DNA of 64,000 nt from NCBI GenBank assembly GCA_023382975.1, contig JAHDXO010000015.1, positions 113,793 through 177,792 on the forward strand, given 5' to 3'. The notes under the pieces are model-generated. The model saw nothing but the letters and a program-made list of their open reading frames with translations, was not told the origin of the DNA and ran no database searches. Positions 37,540 to 46,996 of the stretch are shown piece by piece. Numbering within the stretch: the first letter of the stretch is position 1; each line of letters starts with the position of its first letter. The position numbers were made by a program, and so were the translations under genes. This stretch comes from Pirellulaceae bacterium (GTDB lineage Bacteria; Planctomycetota; Planctomycetia; Pirellulales; Pirellulaceae).

Positions 37540-38333
37540 GCGCGTGACTCCATAAGAGAATAAATTGGGACGTAATGCAGCCCGCAGGAAACAAGTTACC
37601 ACTTTAGCGGAACGGCGCGAGCCGTCCGGTGCCGAAAGACCGGAGGGCTCGCGCCCTACCGCTACTTGCTGCCACCGGATGGGCGGAATCGGATGAAAAA
37701 GCGGGCTGTCCTTTCTCACGATCCAGCGTCCATTTTGTGGGCAACCTCGTCCGTTGGCCAGCACAGCGCGCGAAAAAGCGTCGATCGAAACGCATCGGGC
37801 AATGCCGCACTCGAGGCCCGCACTGCCTGATTCTTCGCACGCCTTCGATCATAAGTCCATACAGCGAATTCGGGTATCGTCTTGATCGGCTGAGGAAGAT
37901 TTTCCGTCTGTCCGTGTTTTTCGTGTCCGGTTGTGGGACGCAATCTCGATTCTCTCCCGTAGCGGTGTGAGAAAATCGAACAGGTACCCTCCCGACGAAC
38001 GGTTATTCCGGAGACTGGATGAGCCCCGCTTCGAGCCAGTCAAGCTTGGCATTGGTGCCGCGCCCAAGATTCTCCACGCGAGTGCTTGAAAAACTGCAGA
38101 TTTTCGAAGATACTTGTGCCTACCAAATCGAGAACCGTGCTTATGAATGTCTGGTCGTTGACCGGTTGACGGGCGCGTCCCAGGTCCGCCGATCCAACCC
38201 AGCTTCGCAGAGTGCTGGTTCCGGTTGCACTTCGACTTGGGGACGGATTCTCGAAGCGACAACCCCCGCACATGGCACCGGCGTCCGGACGAAATTCGCC
38301 AAGCCCCAAGAATCCAAGGTTCTATTCCCGGCG
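37540..38333. other. Divergent intergenic region, about 790 bases
   Basis: Between the leftward oxidoreductase and the rightward hybrid kinase. It holds the palindrome at 37614-37655. The plus-strand frame continues open upstream of the kinase to 38019, but its content (no motif, biased composition) looks non-coding. No other gene or RNA was recognised. Confidence 0.5.
37614..37655. repeat. REP-like palindrome (GCGAGCCCTCCGGT family)
   Basis: GGCGCGAGCCGTCCGGT (37614-37630) pairs with ACCGGAGGGCTCGCGCC (37639-37655) with one mismatch and an 8-base loop. From memory, the motif resembles a dispersed palindrome of planctomycete genomes. It lies about 75 bases before the oxidoreductase start, in its upstream region. 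Confidence 0.7.
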
Positions 38334-40310
38334 ATGAACACCCCGCTCAAATTGCTGATCGTGGAAGATTCTCCGCTCGATGCTCAGATTCTGGTCCACC
38401 GGCTGGAGAGTTTCGGCTACGCACCCGCATGGGAACGCGTCGACGATCAGACGGGTTTGCGAGAAGCGTTGGACCGTCAGTCTTGGGATATCGTGCTGTG
38501 CGACTACGCCATGCCGCGGTACAACGGGTTGGACGCCTTGCAGACGATCCGAACGGTCTCCCCCGACTTGCCGGTGATCCTGGTCTCGGGGACGATCGGC
38601 GAGGACGTGGCCGTGGAAGCGATGCGGGCGGGAGCGTACGACTATCTGCTCAAAGACCGGTTAGCACGGCTGGGAGCCGCGGTCCAACGCAGCTTGGAGG
38701 AAGCCAAGCATCGAAGGGAGCGGCGGCGGTCGGAAGAGCGTCTGCGGTTGCTCTTCCACGCGATCGAACATAGTCCCGCGTCGATCGTCATCACCGATCC
38801 GTCCGGGCGGATCGAATACGCCAATCCGCGGTTCACGCAGGATTCCGGTTGGTCGCTCGAGGAAGTGCGCGGGCAGAATCCGCGCCTCTTGAAATCCGGC
38901 GCCATGTCCCCCGCCGAGTACACCCGCTTGTGGAAAACGATCCTCGCCGGCGGCGAATGGCGCGGCGAGTTTTGCAACAGGAAGAAGACGGGAGAGCTGA
39001 TCTGGGAATCCGCCGCCGTTTCCCCAGTCCGCGACATTCGCGGACGGATCACGCACTTTGTCAAGGTAGCGGAAGACATCACGCACCGAAAGCAAACCGA
39101 CGAAGCGTTTCGCAGGTTGGATGCGCAACTGCGCCGCGCGCAGAAAATGGAAGCGCTCGGCGAAATGGCCGGCGGCATCGCCCACGACTTCAACAGTTAC
39201 CTGGGCGCGATTGTCACGAATCTGCAGTTGGCCCGCACCGGACTCGACCCCAATTCGCAGACGGGCGAATACCTTGACCGGGCCGCCAGCGCCAGCCGCC
39301 AAGCTGCGGGACTCGCCCGCCAGATGTTGTCCTTCAGCCGTCGCGACGAAAGTCAGCGCCGCCTTGTCCCGTTGGGCTCTGTCGTGCTCGAAACGCTGCG
39401 ACTGCTCGAGGCATCGTTGCCGCCGGGCGTCGATTGCGCGATCGACATCCCCACGGCCGGCCGCGCCGTGCTGGCGGATGCGTCGCAAGTCCAGCAGGCG
39501 GTCGTGAATCTGTGGACCAACGCCTGCCACTCGTTCCAAGGGCGAAAGGGCCGCATTACCGTTTCCCTGGCGGATGTCGACTTGGACGCTTCCGAGATCG
39601 CCCAATATCCCGGACTGAGCGCCGGGCCGTACGTCCGTCTGACCGTCCGGGACGACGGTTGCGGGATGGACCCCGAGGTTCGGGAGCAGATCTTCGAACC
39701 CTTCTTCACGACGAAGCCCGAGGGACAGGGGACGGGACTGGGGTTGAGTGTCGTCCAGACCATCGTCACCAGCCATCGCGGCGCGGCGATGGTCGAAAGC
39801 TGGCCCGGGCAGGGCACTGCGATGCATCTGCTGTTTCCCGCGGAATCGGCGGGCTCGGCGACCATGTCGGCCGCAATGCCGCGACCCGACGTGCCGTTGC
39901 CTCTCGGAAGCGGCGAGTTGATCATGCTGGTGGACGATCACGCATTGATTCAGGACGCGATGCGCACCCTGCTCGAACAACTCGGATACCGCGTCCGCGT
40001 CTTCGCCAATCCGCTACAAGCCCTGAATTCGTTCCGGATGGAAACCGACGACTACGACTTGGTGCTGACCGATCTGTCCATGCGCGAGATGAACGGCGCC
40101 GAATTGGCGCGGGAGGTTCTTGCCATCCGTCCCACCGTTCCCGTCGTGGTCAGCAGCGGCTACGACTTGCCCGGTCTGTACCAGTGCGTCCGCGAATTGG
40201 GGATCCGCGAGGTACTGGCGAAGCCTGTCGAACGCGATCGCTTGGCCGTGGCGTTGGCACGCGCGTTGGGGCGAACCGACAGCAACGACGAGCCGGCTCA
40301 GGGTATTTGA
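38334..40310 (+). CDS. Hybrid histidine kinase (REC-PAS-HisKA-HATPase-REC)
   Basis: 658 residues, soluble. N-terminal receiver (5-120) with phospho-acceptor Asp57 (LCDYAMP). PAS domain (about 138-252, including GRIEYANPRFTQDSGWS). Dimerisation helix with His284 in GGIAHDFNSYL. ATPase domain with N-box NLWTNACHS, G1 DDGCGM and G2 GTGLGLS. C-terminal receiver (about 528-645) with Asp580 in VLTDLSM. ATG 38334 is taken because the receiver fold starts within five residues of it; the ribosome site is weak. The double-receiver layout suggests it is both driven by and feeds a phosphorelay. Confidence 0.9.
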   Translation: MNTPLKLLIVEDSPLDAQILVHRLESFGYAPAWERVDDQTGLREALDRQSWDIVLCDYAMPRYNGLDALQTIRTVSPDLPVILVSGTIGEDVAVEAMRAGAYDYLLKDRLARLGAAVQRSLEEAKHRRERRRSEERLRLLFHAIEHSPASIVITDPSGRIEYANPRFTQDSGWSLEEVRGQNPRLLKSGAMSPAEYTRLWKTILAGGEWRGEFCNRKKTGELIWESAAVSPVRDIRGRITHFVKVAEDITHRKQTDEAFRRLDAQLRRAQKMEALGEMAGGIAHDFNSYLGAIVTNLQLARTGLDPNSQTGEYLDRAASASRQAAGLARQMLSFSRRDESQRRLVPLGSVVLETLRLLEASLPPGVDCAIDIPTAGRAVLADASQVQQAVVNLWTNACHSFQGRKGRITVSLADVDLDASEIAQYPGLSAGPYVRLTVRDDGCGMDPEVREQIFEPFFTTKPEGQGTGLGLSVVQTIVTSHRGAAMVESWPGQGTAMHLLFPAESAGSATMSAAMPRPDVPLPLGSGELIMLVDDHALIQDAMRTLLEQLGYRVRVFANPLQALNSFRMETDDYDLVLTDLSMREMNGAELAREVLAIRPTVPVVVSSGYDLPGLYQCVRELGIREVLAKPVERDRLAVALARALGRTDSNDEPAQGI

Positions 40311-40323
40311 GCGGAGTAACATC

Positions 40324-40404
40324 ATGAGATTCAGCAACTTCCTTTCGCGGGATCCGGCTGCTGAGGCTTCCGTCGATTTCGATACGGCATGGGAGGAGTC
40401 ATGA
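40324..40404 (+). CDS. Possible 26-codon leader ORF before the GAF/PAS kinase
   Basis: Encodes MRFSNFLSRDPAAEASVDFD and six more residues. It has a good GGAG site 8 bases before its ATG, starts 14 bases after the previous gene and ends in a TGA that overlaps the ATG of the next gene (ATGA at 40401-40404). This is the geometry of translational coupling. No known peptide family; it could be a coupling cistron or chance. Confidence 0.35.
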   Translation: MRFSNFLSRDPAAEASVDFDTAWEES

Positions 40405-42344
40405 GGGCCTCCGGCAAGGACCGTCTGACGCCCTCGGCTGGCGCGATAGCCGTGATCGTCCTTGTCTGGACGGCGCTGGTCGCGGCATCGTTGCTGGCCG
40501 AGCTCTGTGGGGGGGTGAGCCGTCGCGTGGCCGCCGCCGGCGGCATCCTGGACGGCAGTTTCCCTCGCCCAGCAACCCGCGCGTTGGCACTCCCGCTGAC
40601 GTGGTCGCACGCCTCCATGTGGCTGATGGGGTTGCTGGGCGTCGCTGTCGCGACGCGACTGATCCGCACCCGGTTCCAGGAACGGCTGGGAGTCGAAGAC
40701 GCGCTCCGGCTAAACGAAACCCGTCTGCAGACGCTGCTGAGTCTTCATCAACAGTCCGGGGCGCCGGTGGACGAACTCAGCCAACTCGCTCTGGACGAAT
40801 CCGTGCGGCTCACCGGGAGTCGAATGGGTTATCTGGCATTCCTTGACGAGGACGAACGCACCGTCACCATGCAGGTCTGGTCCGGCGACTCCATGCCGCG
40901 GGGCATGCAATGGGACGGCCCGCACACCGATCCCGTCACCTTGCCAGAACCCTGGCGCGAGGTGCTTTGTCAGCGCCGATCGGTGACGTGCAACGCCCCG
41001 GATCGCCAGCACAGCGGGACCCGGGTCGCGGCCGAAGCGTGCGTCGCGGTACACCGGCAGATGCATATCCCGGTTTTCGACGGCCGGCGGATCGTGATCC
41101 TGGCTGGCGTGGGCAGCAAGGAATCGGATTACGACCAGGCCGATCAGCAGCAGGTGACCCTGCTGATGTCGGAGCTGTGGCGAATCCTTCAACACCGTCA
41201 GGCCGAAGAAGCCCTGCGCCACAGCGAAGCGGTGCTCAGCAGCATCTTTCGCGCGGCTCCGGTCGGCATCGGCATCGTCAACCAGCGGGTGTTTCAATAC
41301 GTCAACGACCGGGTCTGCGGCATGACTGGCTACGCACGCGAGGAGTTGCTGAACCGCAGCTCGCGACTGCTGTACGTGAGCGACGAGGAATTCGAACGGG
41401 TCGGAGTCGAGAAGTACGAGCAACTTGCCCGCTGCGGCTGCGGCACGATCGAGTCCCGCTGGCGGAGAAAGGACGGACAGGTGCTCGACGTCCTGATCTC
41501 GTCGTCGGCGCTCGATCCCGACGATCCCGCACGCGGCATTACGTTCACCGTGCTGGATATCACGCAACGCAAACAGGACGCGGACGAAATCCGCCGCCTG
41601 AACGATTCCTTGGAACGGCGCGTGCGGGAACGGACCGCCCAATGGGAAGCGGCCAATCACGAATTGGAGGCGTTCAGCTACTCGGTCTCGCACGATCTCC
41701 GCGCCCCGCTGCGGGCGATCCTGGGTTTTTCGAACATGCTGAGCGAACGATCAGGGGAAGATCTGGATGAACGGGGCCGGCATTGCGTCGAGGTGATCCG
41801 CAGCGAATCCGAACGGATGGGACGGTTGATCGAGTCGCTGCTGCGCTTCTCGCGGGCCGGAAAAACGGAATTGCAGCCGCTCACCATCGATATGACGGAA
41901 CTGGTGCGCGAAGTGTACCAACGGTTGATCGAGCCGTTGGCGGACCGCAGCGTGGATTTCCACCTGCAACCGCTCCCCCCGGCTACCGCCGACCCGACGC
42001 TGATGCGGCAGGTCTGGACGAATCTGCTCGACAACGCCCTGAAGTACAGCCGCACCCGCGACACCATCCGGATCGAGATCGGCGCCGAGCACCGCGACGG
42101 CGAAACCGTCTATTTCATCCGCGACAACGGCGTCGGTTTCGATCCGAAGTACGCGGGCAAGCTGTATCAGGTCTTCCAGCGGTTGCACCTTCCGGAGGAA
42201 TTCGAGGGCGACGGGATCGGTCTGGCGATCATCCAGCGGATCGTCCACCGACACAACGGACGCACCTGGGCCGAATCGACGCCCGGCCAAGGCGCCGCGT
42301 TCTTCTTCACGCTGAAGGCCGTTGGTTCGAACGCGGACGCTTGA
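40401..42344 (+). CDS. Membrane histidine kinase (2 TM-GAF-PAS-HisKA-HATPase)
   Basis: 647 residues. Two membrane helices (about 14-33 and 72-88) flank a short external loop. A GAF domain (about 100-265: GSRMGYLAFLDEDERTVTM, with CVAVHRQMHIPVFDGRRI) and a PAS domain (about 282-400) follow. The linker LNDSLERRVRERTAQWEAAN leads into HisKA with SVSHDLRAPLRAILGF and an ATPase domain (LLDNALKYS, DNGVGFD). No receiver domain, so it must phosphorylate a separate partner, probably a receiver of a neighbouring protein. GGAGGAGTC before 40401 fixes the start. Confidence 0.9.
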   Translation: MRASGKDRLTPSAGAIAVIVLVWTALVAASLLAELCGGVSRRVAAAGGILDGSFPRPATRALALPLTWSHASMWLMGLLGVAVATRLIRTRFQERLGVEDALRLNETRLQTLLSLHQQSGAPVDELSQLALDESVRLTGSRMGYLAFLDEDERTVTMQVWSGDSMPRGMQWDGPHTDPVTLPEPWREVLCQRRSVTCNAPDRQHSGTRVAAEACVAVHRQMHIPVFDGRRIVILAGVGSKESDYDQADQQQVTLLMSELWRILQHRQAEEALRHSEAVLSSIFRAAPVGIGIVNQRVFQYVNDRVCGMTGYAREELLNRSSRLLYVSDEEFERVGVEKYEQLARCGCGTIESRWRRKDGQVLDVLISSSALDPDDPARGITFTVLDITQRKQDADEIRRLNDSLERRVRERTAQWEAANHELEAFSYSVSHDLRAPLRAILGFSNMLSERSGEDLDERGRHCVEVIRSESERMGRLIESLLRFSRAGKTELQPLTIDMTELVREVYQRLIEPLADRSVDFHLQPLPPATADPTLMRQVWTNLLDNALKYSRTRDTIRIEIGAEHRDGETVYFIRDNGVGFDPKYAGKLYQVFQRLHLPEEFEGDGIGLAIIQRIVHRHNGRTWAESTPGQGAAFFFTLKAVGSNADA

Positions 42345-42368
42345 GCCTCGTTCTGACAACGGCGGTCG

Positions 42369-42492
42369 GGTTAGCCCGGATGATTCACGAAGTGCTCCGC
42401 GGGGCCGTAGTACAGGTTGCCAGCCTGTATTTGGGGAACACAGGCAAGCTGCCTGTGCTACAACTCGCCCCCGTGAATAATCCGGGTTAGCC
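42369..42492. repeat. Nested composite of two palindromic repeat families
   Basis: Outer arms: GTTAGCCCGGATGATTCACG (42370-42389) and CGTGAATAATCCGGGTTAGC (42472-42491), inverted, with about three mismatches. Inner element 42407-42462: GTAGTACAGGTTGCCAGCC... facing GGCAAGCTGCCTGTGCTAC. It fills the space between two convergent genes (42344 and 42545) and may also stop transcription from both sides. Confidence 0.75.
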
Positions 42493-42544
42493 TCGCCGCT
42501 GCGGTGTCCGGCGCGAGAGATTCGGGAGTCGAAGACGGCCCGCG

Positions 42545-43729
42545 TCAAGACGGCGAATCTGCGTCTGCGGGAAGCTCGACATCCAGGCGGATCCCCGCAG
42601 GTTCCGTGTTTTCGACTCGCACCGATCCTCCCAACGCAGCCACAATCCGCTCCGCCACCGCCGGACCCAGTCCCAAATCTCCCCCTGGGGTGATCGAGTC
42701 GCGGATGGCCAGCACATCAAAGAACTGCGGCAGCATGTCGTGCGGGATGTGCCTCCCGGTGGCCTCGATCACGATGCGAACGTTCTTCTCCGCCGCGACT
42801 TGACTCCAACGCACCGACTCGCCCTCGACACAGAACTTGACTGCCGTCTCCAACAGCGAACGCATGGCCCGGACCAGCAGATGGTTCCGACCGTAGACTC
42901 GCCCGGAGCATTCGCCCTGGACGGGCAGACGGACGCCGCGAGCCAGAGCCAATGGTCGTGCTTGTTCCAGCGCCGCTTGCAGGATCGCGTTCAACGGGCA
43001 GGCCTCCCGCGAAATCGACTCCGCCGTCAACTCGATCTCGGTCAACAGCAGCGCATCCTCCAGCAGCGTGATGATGCGTCCGCGGGCCTGTTCGAACATG
43101 GTGCGCAACTGGAGCGCCATCGGTTGATCCCCGCACTCGCGGAACGCCAACTCGGCGATGCCGAGCACCCCGGACAACGGAGTGCGCAATTCGTGGGAAA
43201 TGAGCCTCAGGAAGTCGCTCTTCGTCTTGTCCAGCACGGCCAACCGGGCGTTCGATTCGGCCAACTGACGGGTGCGCTGTTGGACCAGTTCTTCGAGCCG
43301 TTGGTTGTGCTCCTCCAGTTCCTGCTGCAGATGGCGGATCTGCAAATGGGTCCGCACCCGGGCTTCGACTTCCTCGATTTGGAACGGCTTGGTGACGTAG
43401 TCCACTCCACCGGCAGCGAAAGCGAGCACCTTGTCGGAGGTTTCGCTCAGCGCGCTCAGGAAAACGACCGGAATCTCCCGCAGCCGCGGATCGGCTTTCA
43501 ACTGTCGACAGACTTCGAAACCGTCCATCTCGGGCATCTTGATGTCCAGCAGGATCAGGTCCGGTGGCAGGCTGCGCGCGGCCTGCACGGCGAGCCTGCC
43601 GTTGGGGACGGGCCGGACCTTGTAACCTCGCTCTTGCAGCAGACCGGTGAGCACCTGCAAGTTGGCAGGCGTATCATCGACAACCAGGATATCCGGTTTG
43701 GCCCGCCGAGAAGATCGTTTCAAACTCAT
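42545..43729 (-). CDS. Response-regulator/histidine-kinase (REC-HisKA-HATPase)
   Basis: 394 residues. The receiver (12-125) has Asp62 in [12 protein letters not shown] and Lys in YVTKPF. A coiled-coil linker (about 130-165, rich in Gln/Glu) leads to HisKA with His179 ([12 protein letters not shown]). The C-terminal ATPase domain is weak: the N-box is [12 protein letters not shown] with no Asn at the usual place, and the DxGxG motif is missing, so its kinase activity is doubtful. It could act mainly as a receiver that pairs with other kinases. The ATG overlaps the previous stop by 4 bases and follows a strong GGAGGTGA site. Confidence 0.85.
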   Translation of the reverse strand: MSLKRSSRRAKPDILVVDDTPANLQVLTGLLQERGYKVRPVPNGRLAVQAARSLPPDLILLDIKMPEMDGFEVCRQLKADPRLREIPVVFLSALSETSDKVLAFAAGGVDYVTKPFQIEEVEARVRTHLQIRHLQQELEEHNQRLEELVQQRTRQLAESNARLAVLDKTKSDFLRLISHELRTPLSGVLGIAELAFRECGDQPMALQLRTMFEQARGRIITLLEDALLLTEIELTAESISREACPLNAILQAALEQARPLALARGVRLPVQGECSGRVYGRNHLLVRAMRSLLETAVKFCVEGESVRWSQVAAEKNVRIVIEATGRHIPHDMLPQFFDVLAIRDSITPGGDLGLGPAVAERIVAALGGSVRVENTEPAGIRLDVELPADADSPS

Positions 43730-45660
43730 CGCTCACCTCCATCGATCGTACGCATCAGCTTCTCGTATTCGTAGCGTTCCGCCAACTGTCGCAGTGCGGC
43801 GCCGCCTTCCGGGTCGTGGTTGCGTCCTTCGTCCAACAAACCCAGCAGTTGCTCCAGATCCGCATGGGCCACGGCCAATTCTATCCGGGTAAGAAGATCG
43901 GCGGGCCAGCGGCTCAGATCCAAGCAGGCGGCGACGGGATTCGAATCCGGTTCGGCGGGTTCCCCGGCGGCCGCTGTCGCGTCGTCATACACGAACTCGA
44001 CGCCCAATAGTCTTCGGATCTGCTCCAGGAATTTCTCGCTCCGGAACGGCTTGCTCAAGTACACGTCCGCGCCGGCCGCCAAGGCCCGCTTGCGGCTCTC
44101 CTCGAATGCGCCGGCCGTCAGAACCACAATCCGCAGCGACTGGCCGCCGGGTCTCGCCCGGACTTGCCGCATCATCTCGAAACCGTCCATCCCGGGCATC
44201 TGCAGATCGAGTACCAGCAGATGCGGCTGCCACCGCTCGCACACCGCCAACGCGGCCGAACCATCGGCAGCCTCCTCGGTCTCGAATCCCAATTCGTCCA
44301 AGGTCTGGCGCAGCAGGGTGCGGCTGTCTTCATGGTCGTCGACGATCAAGATCCGTTGGGGCGGCTGACCATCCCGCAGGCCCCGCACGCGGCCCCGTCC
44401 AACCAGGAGTGGAAAGGCCGAAGCCTGCAACGGCTGCAGGCCGATCTCCAACCGGAAGACGATCCCTTGTCCCGGTCGGTCATGGACAGTAATGTCGCCA
44501 TCCATCAGCCGAGCGAACTCGCGGCTGATCGCCAGCCCCAACCCGGTGCCGTTGCCCGTCTTCCTTCCGCTCTGCGTCTGCTCGAATTGCCGGAACAGCC
44601 GCTCCCTCTCCTCCGCGGCAATCCCCGGGCCGGTATCTTCGACCTCGGCCGTCAGACGCCAGTCTCCGCTTGCATCCGCCTGGCCGGCCACGCGCAGAAC
44701 GACCTGCCCTTGCTCGGTGAACTTCACGGCGTTGGCCAGGAGATTGATCAGCACTTGCCGCAGCTTCTTTTCGTCCGCGATGACCTGCCGCGGAAGTCCG
44801 GGCTCACGCCGGACGAAGAATCTCAGTTCCTTTCCTTCGGCCCGCTCCCGAAACATCAACTCCACATCGTCCAACAACTGGTACAAGTCGCAGGGAACCG
44901 GATTCAGCGTGACTCGCCCCGCTTCGATGCGGGACATCTCCAGAATGTCGTTCAGCAATCCCAGCAGATGCTCGCCGTTGCGGTTGATCGCGCTCAGCCG
45001 CTGATGTTGCTCGGGGGTCAGGCTGGGGTCGCGCAGCAGCAATTGCGAAAATCCGAGAATCGCATTCATCGGCGTGCGGATCTCGTGGGACATGTTCGCC
45101 AGAAAAACACTCTTCGCTTGATTCGCCGCTTCCGCCGAGCGCCGTGCTTCTTCGGCGTGTTGCATCATCTGCAGCGCGACTTCCCGCGCTTCTTCCAGTT
45201 CGGCGGTGCGCAACCGTACCCGTTGCTCCAGTTCGGCGTTCAGTTTCCGCACAGCCGCTTCGGCCTGCTGGCGCGCCGCCCGCTCGTCCGCCGCGGCCAG
45301 GGCATTCTCGATGGCCGGGACCAAACGCTCCAATCGCTCCTTCAGGACGTAATCCGTGGCGCCCAGCCGCAGGCAATTCACCGCTTGTTCGCCATCCAGT
45401 GCGCCGGACAAGACCAGCACCGGGACCGTCGGATTTCGTTGAATCGCGACCTGAATCGCCTCCTCGCCGCTGTATCCCGGAATCCCGTAGTCGCACAGAA
45501 CCAGGTCGAAGCTCTTCTGTTCGAGCGCCGCCTCAAAGGCCTCGCGGCTGGTGACCAACTCGATTTCGCAGGCCAACCCGACGGACCGCAGTCGATGCTC
45601 GATCAGTTGCGCGTCGAGCGAGCTGTCCTCCAGGTGCAGAATTCGAAGGCTGTGCTTCAT
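43726..45660 (-). CDS. Hybrid histidine kinase (REC-HisKA-HATPase-REC)
   Basis: 644 residues. The first receiver has Asp57 ([12 protein letters not shown]). A long charged coiled coil (120-180) leads to His192 in [19 protein letters not shown], then an ATPase domain with [16 protein letters not shown] and [10 protein letters not shown]. The second receiver has [13 protein letters not shown]. The tail (about 585-640, [20 protein letters not shown]) is a helical segment seen after receivers in hybrid kinases; it lacks an obvious phospho-His, so it is not a clear HPt. The start at 45660 is 5 bases after the ATPase gene; the longer upstream frame is a shadow. It is part of a three-gene operon. 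Confidence 0.9.
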   Translation of the reverse strand: MKHSLRILHLEDSSLDAQLIEHRLRSVGLACEIELVTSREAFEAALEQKSFDLVLCDYGIPGYSGEEAIQVAIQRNPTVPVLVLSGALDGEQAVNCLRLGATDYVLKERLERLVPAIENALAAADERAARQQAEAAVRKLNAELEQRVRLRTAELEEAREVALQMMQHAEEARRSAEAANQAKSVFLANMSHEIRTPMNAILGFSQLLLRDPSLTPEQHQRLSAINRNGEHLLGLLNDILEMSRIEAGRVTLNPVPCDLYQLLDDVELMFRERAEGKELRFFVRREPGLPRQVIADEKKLRQVLINLLANAVKFTEQGQVVLRVAGQADASGDWRLTAEVEDTGPGIAAEERERLFRQFEQTQSGRKTGNGTGLGLAISREFARLMDGDITVHDRPGQGIVFRLEIGLQPLQASAFPLLVGRGRVRGLRDGQPPQRILIVDDHEDSRTLLRQTLDELGFETEEAADGSAALAVCERWQPHLLVLDLQMPGMDGFEMMRQVRARPGGQSLRIVVLTAGAFEESRKRALAAGADVYLSKPFRSEKFLEQIRRLLGVEFVYDDATAAAGEPAEPDSNPVAACLDLSRWPADLLTRIELAVAHADLEQLLGLLDEGRNHDPEGGAALRQLAERYEYEKLMRTIDGGER

Positions 45661-45665
45661 GGCAG

Positions 45666-46838
45666 TTAAAACGTGAGTCCCGCAATCCGCTCGGCCATCA
45701 ACCGCGCGCCCAGTTCCGAGTAAGCGACCGCGGCGGCGCAACTGGGCGCCGAATGCACCACGGGAACGCTCGTCTTCAGCGCGTGCAAATTCTGCTCGCC
45801 GCACGGCGGAATCACGCCGATCACGGGGCACTCCAACTGGCCGCGAGCATGGCCGACGGTAATCAACGTCCCGGCCGAAGGCTGATGGAGGATCAACAGC
45901 GCCCCCACCGAATCGGGCCGCAACCGTCCGCTGACGATGCTGGCGAACACCAATCGCGACAGGGCGATGCAGGTCGCTTCGAGTTCCAGCGTCAGCACCA
46001 GGAACTCGCAGGCGTTCAGCACATTCCGCGTCAGCGGCGTCATGGCGCCCGGAAGATCGACGATCACGAAATCGAACATCCCGCTCAGCACCTGCAACAG
46101 ATGCTCGGCTTGGCGAGGCTCGATCCCGCGGCGGAAATCCAGCGTTGGCGGAGCGGCCAGCAGTTGAATCCCGCTGCGGTGCGGGCGCAGGTGCGGGCCA
46201 ATCGTCGCCGCATTCAGTCCACCGCCGGCGGACTGGCTCAACACCGTGTCCAGGTTTCCTCCCGACATCAGTCCCAGTTGCGTCGCCGCCGTGCCGGGCG
46301 ACTCGCGCAATTCGACCACGACCACCGAGCGCTGCGGCCCGGTCATCGCCAGGGCCGTGTTTACCGCCGCCGTCGTGACGCCCACCCCGCCTTTGATTCC
46401 GGCGAAGCCGATCACCCGCCCGCGCTTCGGTGCGGGAGTGGTTCCGTCCCCGGCGGCTGAGGCGGCCCGGTTGCGAAGTGCCGCGCGGACGCGGGTCCTC
46501 ACGATCAACTCCGAAAACGGCTTGGAAATGTGATCGATGGCCCCTTCCTCCAGACTGGCCGCCACGTCCGCCTCGCCGGTCAGCGCCGTGACGATGATCA
46601 CCGGAATACCGCATGTCCGTTCGTCGCTCTTGAGTTGCCGCAGCACCTGCATGCCGTCCAACTCGGGCATCATCACGTCCAGCAGAATCAGGTCCGGAAT
46701 CTCGCGGGCCACGACCTCCAGCGCCTGCCGTCCGTCGCGTGCTTCCAGCAGCACATAGGCCTCGCCGCCCAGCGTATGGCGCAAGAGGGTGCGAATAATT
46801 TCGTCATCGTCAACAATCAGCACCTTGGGCAGGTCCAC
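45666..46838 (-). CDS. Receiver domain fused to CpaE/TadZ-like ParA-family ATPase
   Basis: 390 residues, GTG start with an AGAGG site. Intact receiver (4-120) with Asp54 ([13 protein letters not shown]) and Lys in ISKPFSE. The second half is a MinD/ParA-like domain whose P-loop reads [14 protein letters not shown]: the usual second Lys (KGGVGKTT) is replaced by Val, as in the CpaE/TadZ branch. [17 protein letters not shown] is the Walker B region. In pilus systems such proteins mark the assembly site at a pole; no pilus genes are nearby. As the first gene of the kinase trio it is a plausible phosphorelay output controlling protein localisation. Confidence 0.85.
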   Translation of the reverse strand: MDLPKVLIVDDDEIIRTLLRHTLGGEAYVLLEARDGRQALEVVAREIPDLILLDVMMPELDGMQVLRQLKSDERTCGIPVIIVTALTGEADVAASLEEGAIDHISKPFSELIVRTRVRAALRNRAASAAGDGTTPAPKRGRVIGFAGIKGGVGVTTAAVNTALAMTGPQRSVVVVELRESPGTAATQLGLMSGGNLDTVLSQSAGGGLNAATIGPHLRPHRSGIQLLAAPPTLDFRRGIEPRQAEHLLQVLSGMFDFVIVDLPGAMTPLTRNVLNACEFLVLTLELEATCIALSRLVFASIVSGRLRPDSVGALLILHQPSAGTLITVGHARGQLECPVIGVIPPCGEQNLHALKTSVPVVHSAPSCAAAVAYSELGARLMAERIAGLTF

Positions 46839-46996
46839 GGTTCAACCTCTCGCATTTCACCAAGCCCCTCCGTCCGGCATCCAGGTCCCAACCGCCACGA
46901 ACGCAAACTCCGGAGAGCAGGAGCAAGAGGCCCCAGTATCCGCAAAGCCCAGTCGCAAGACAAGGCCCTGCGGGGCCTGCAATCCTGCGGCCGATC

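Noticed and set aside
38019..38333. N-terminal extension of the first hybrid kinase
   Set aside because: Open frame but no domain and unlikely composition; the receiver fold starts right after ATG 38334.
44164..45669. 501-codon plus-strand ORF over the hybrid kinase
   Set aside because: Shadow of the minus-strand kinase; no domain.
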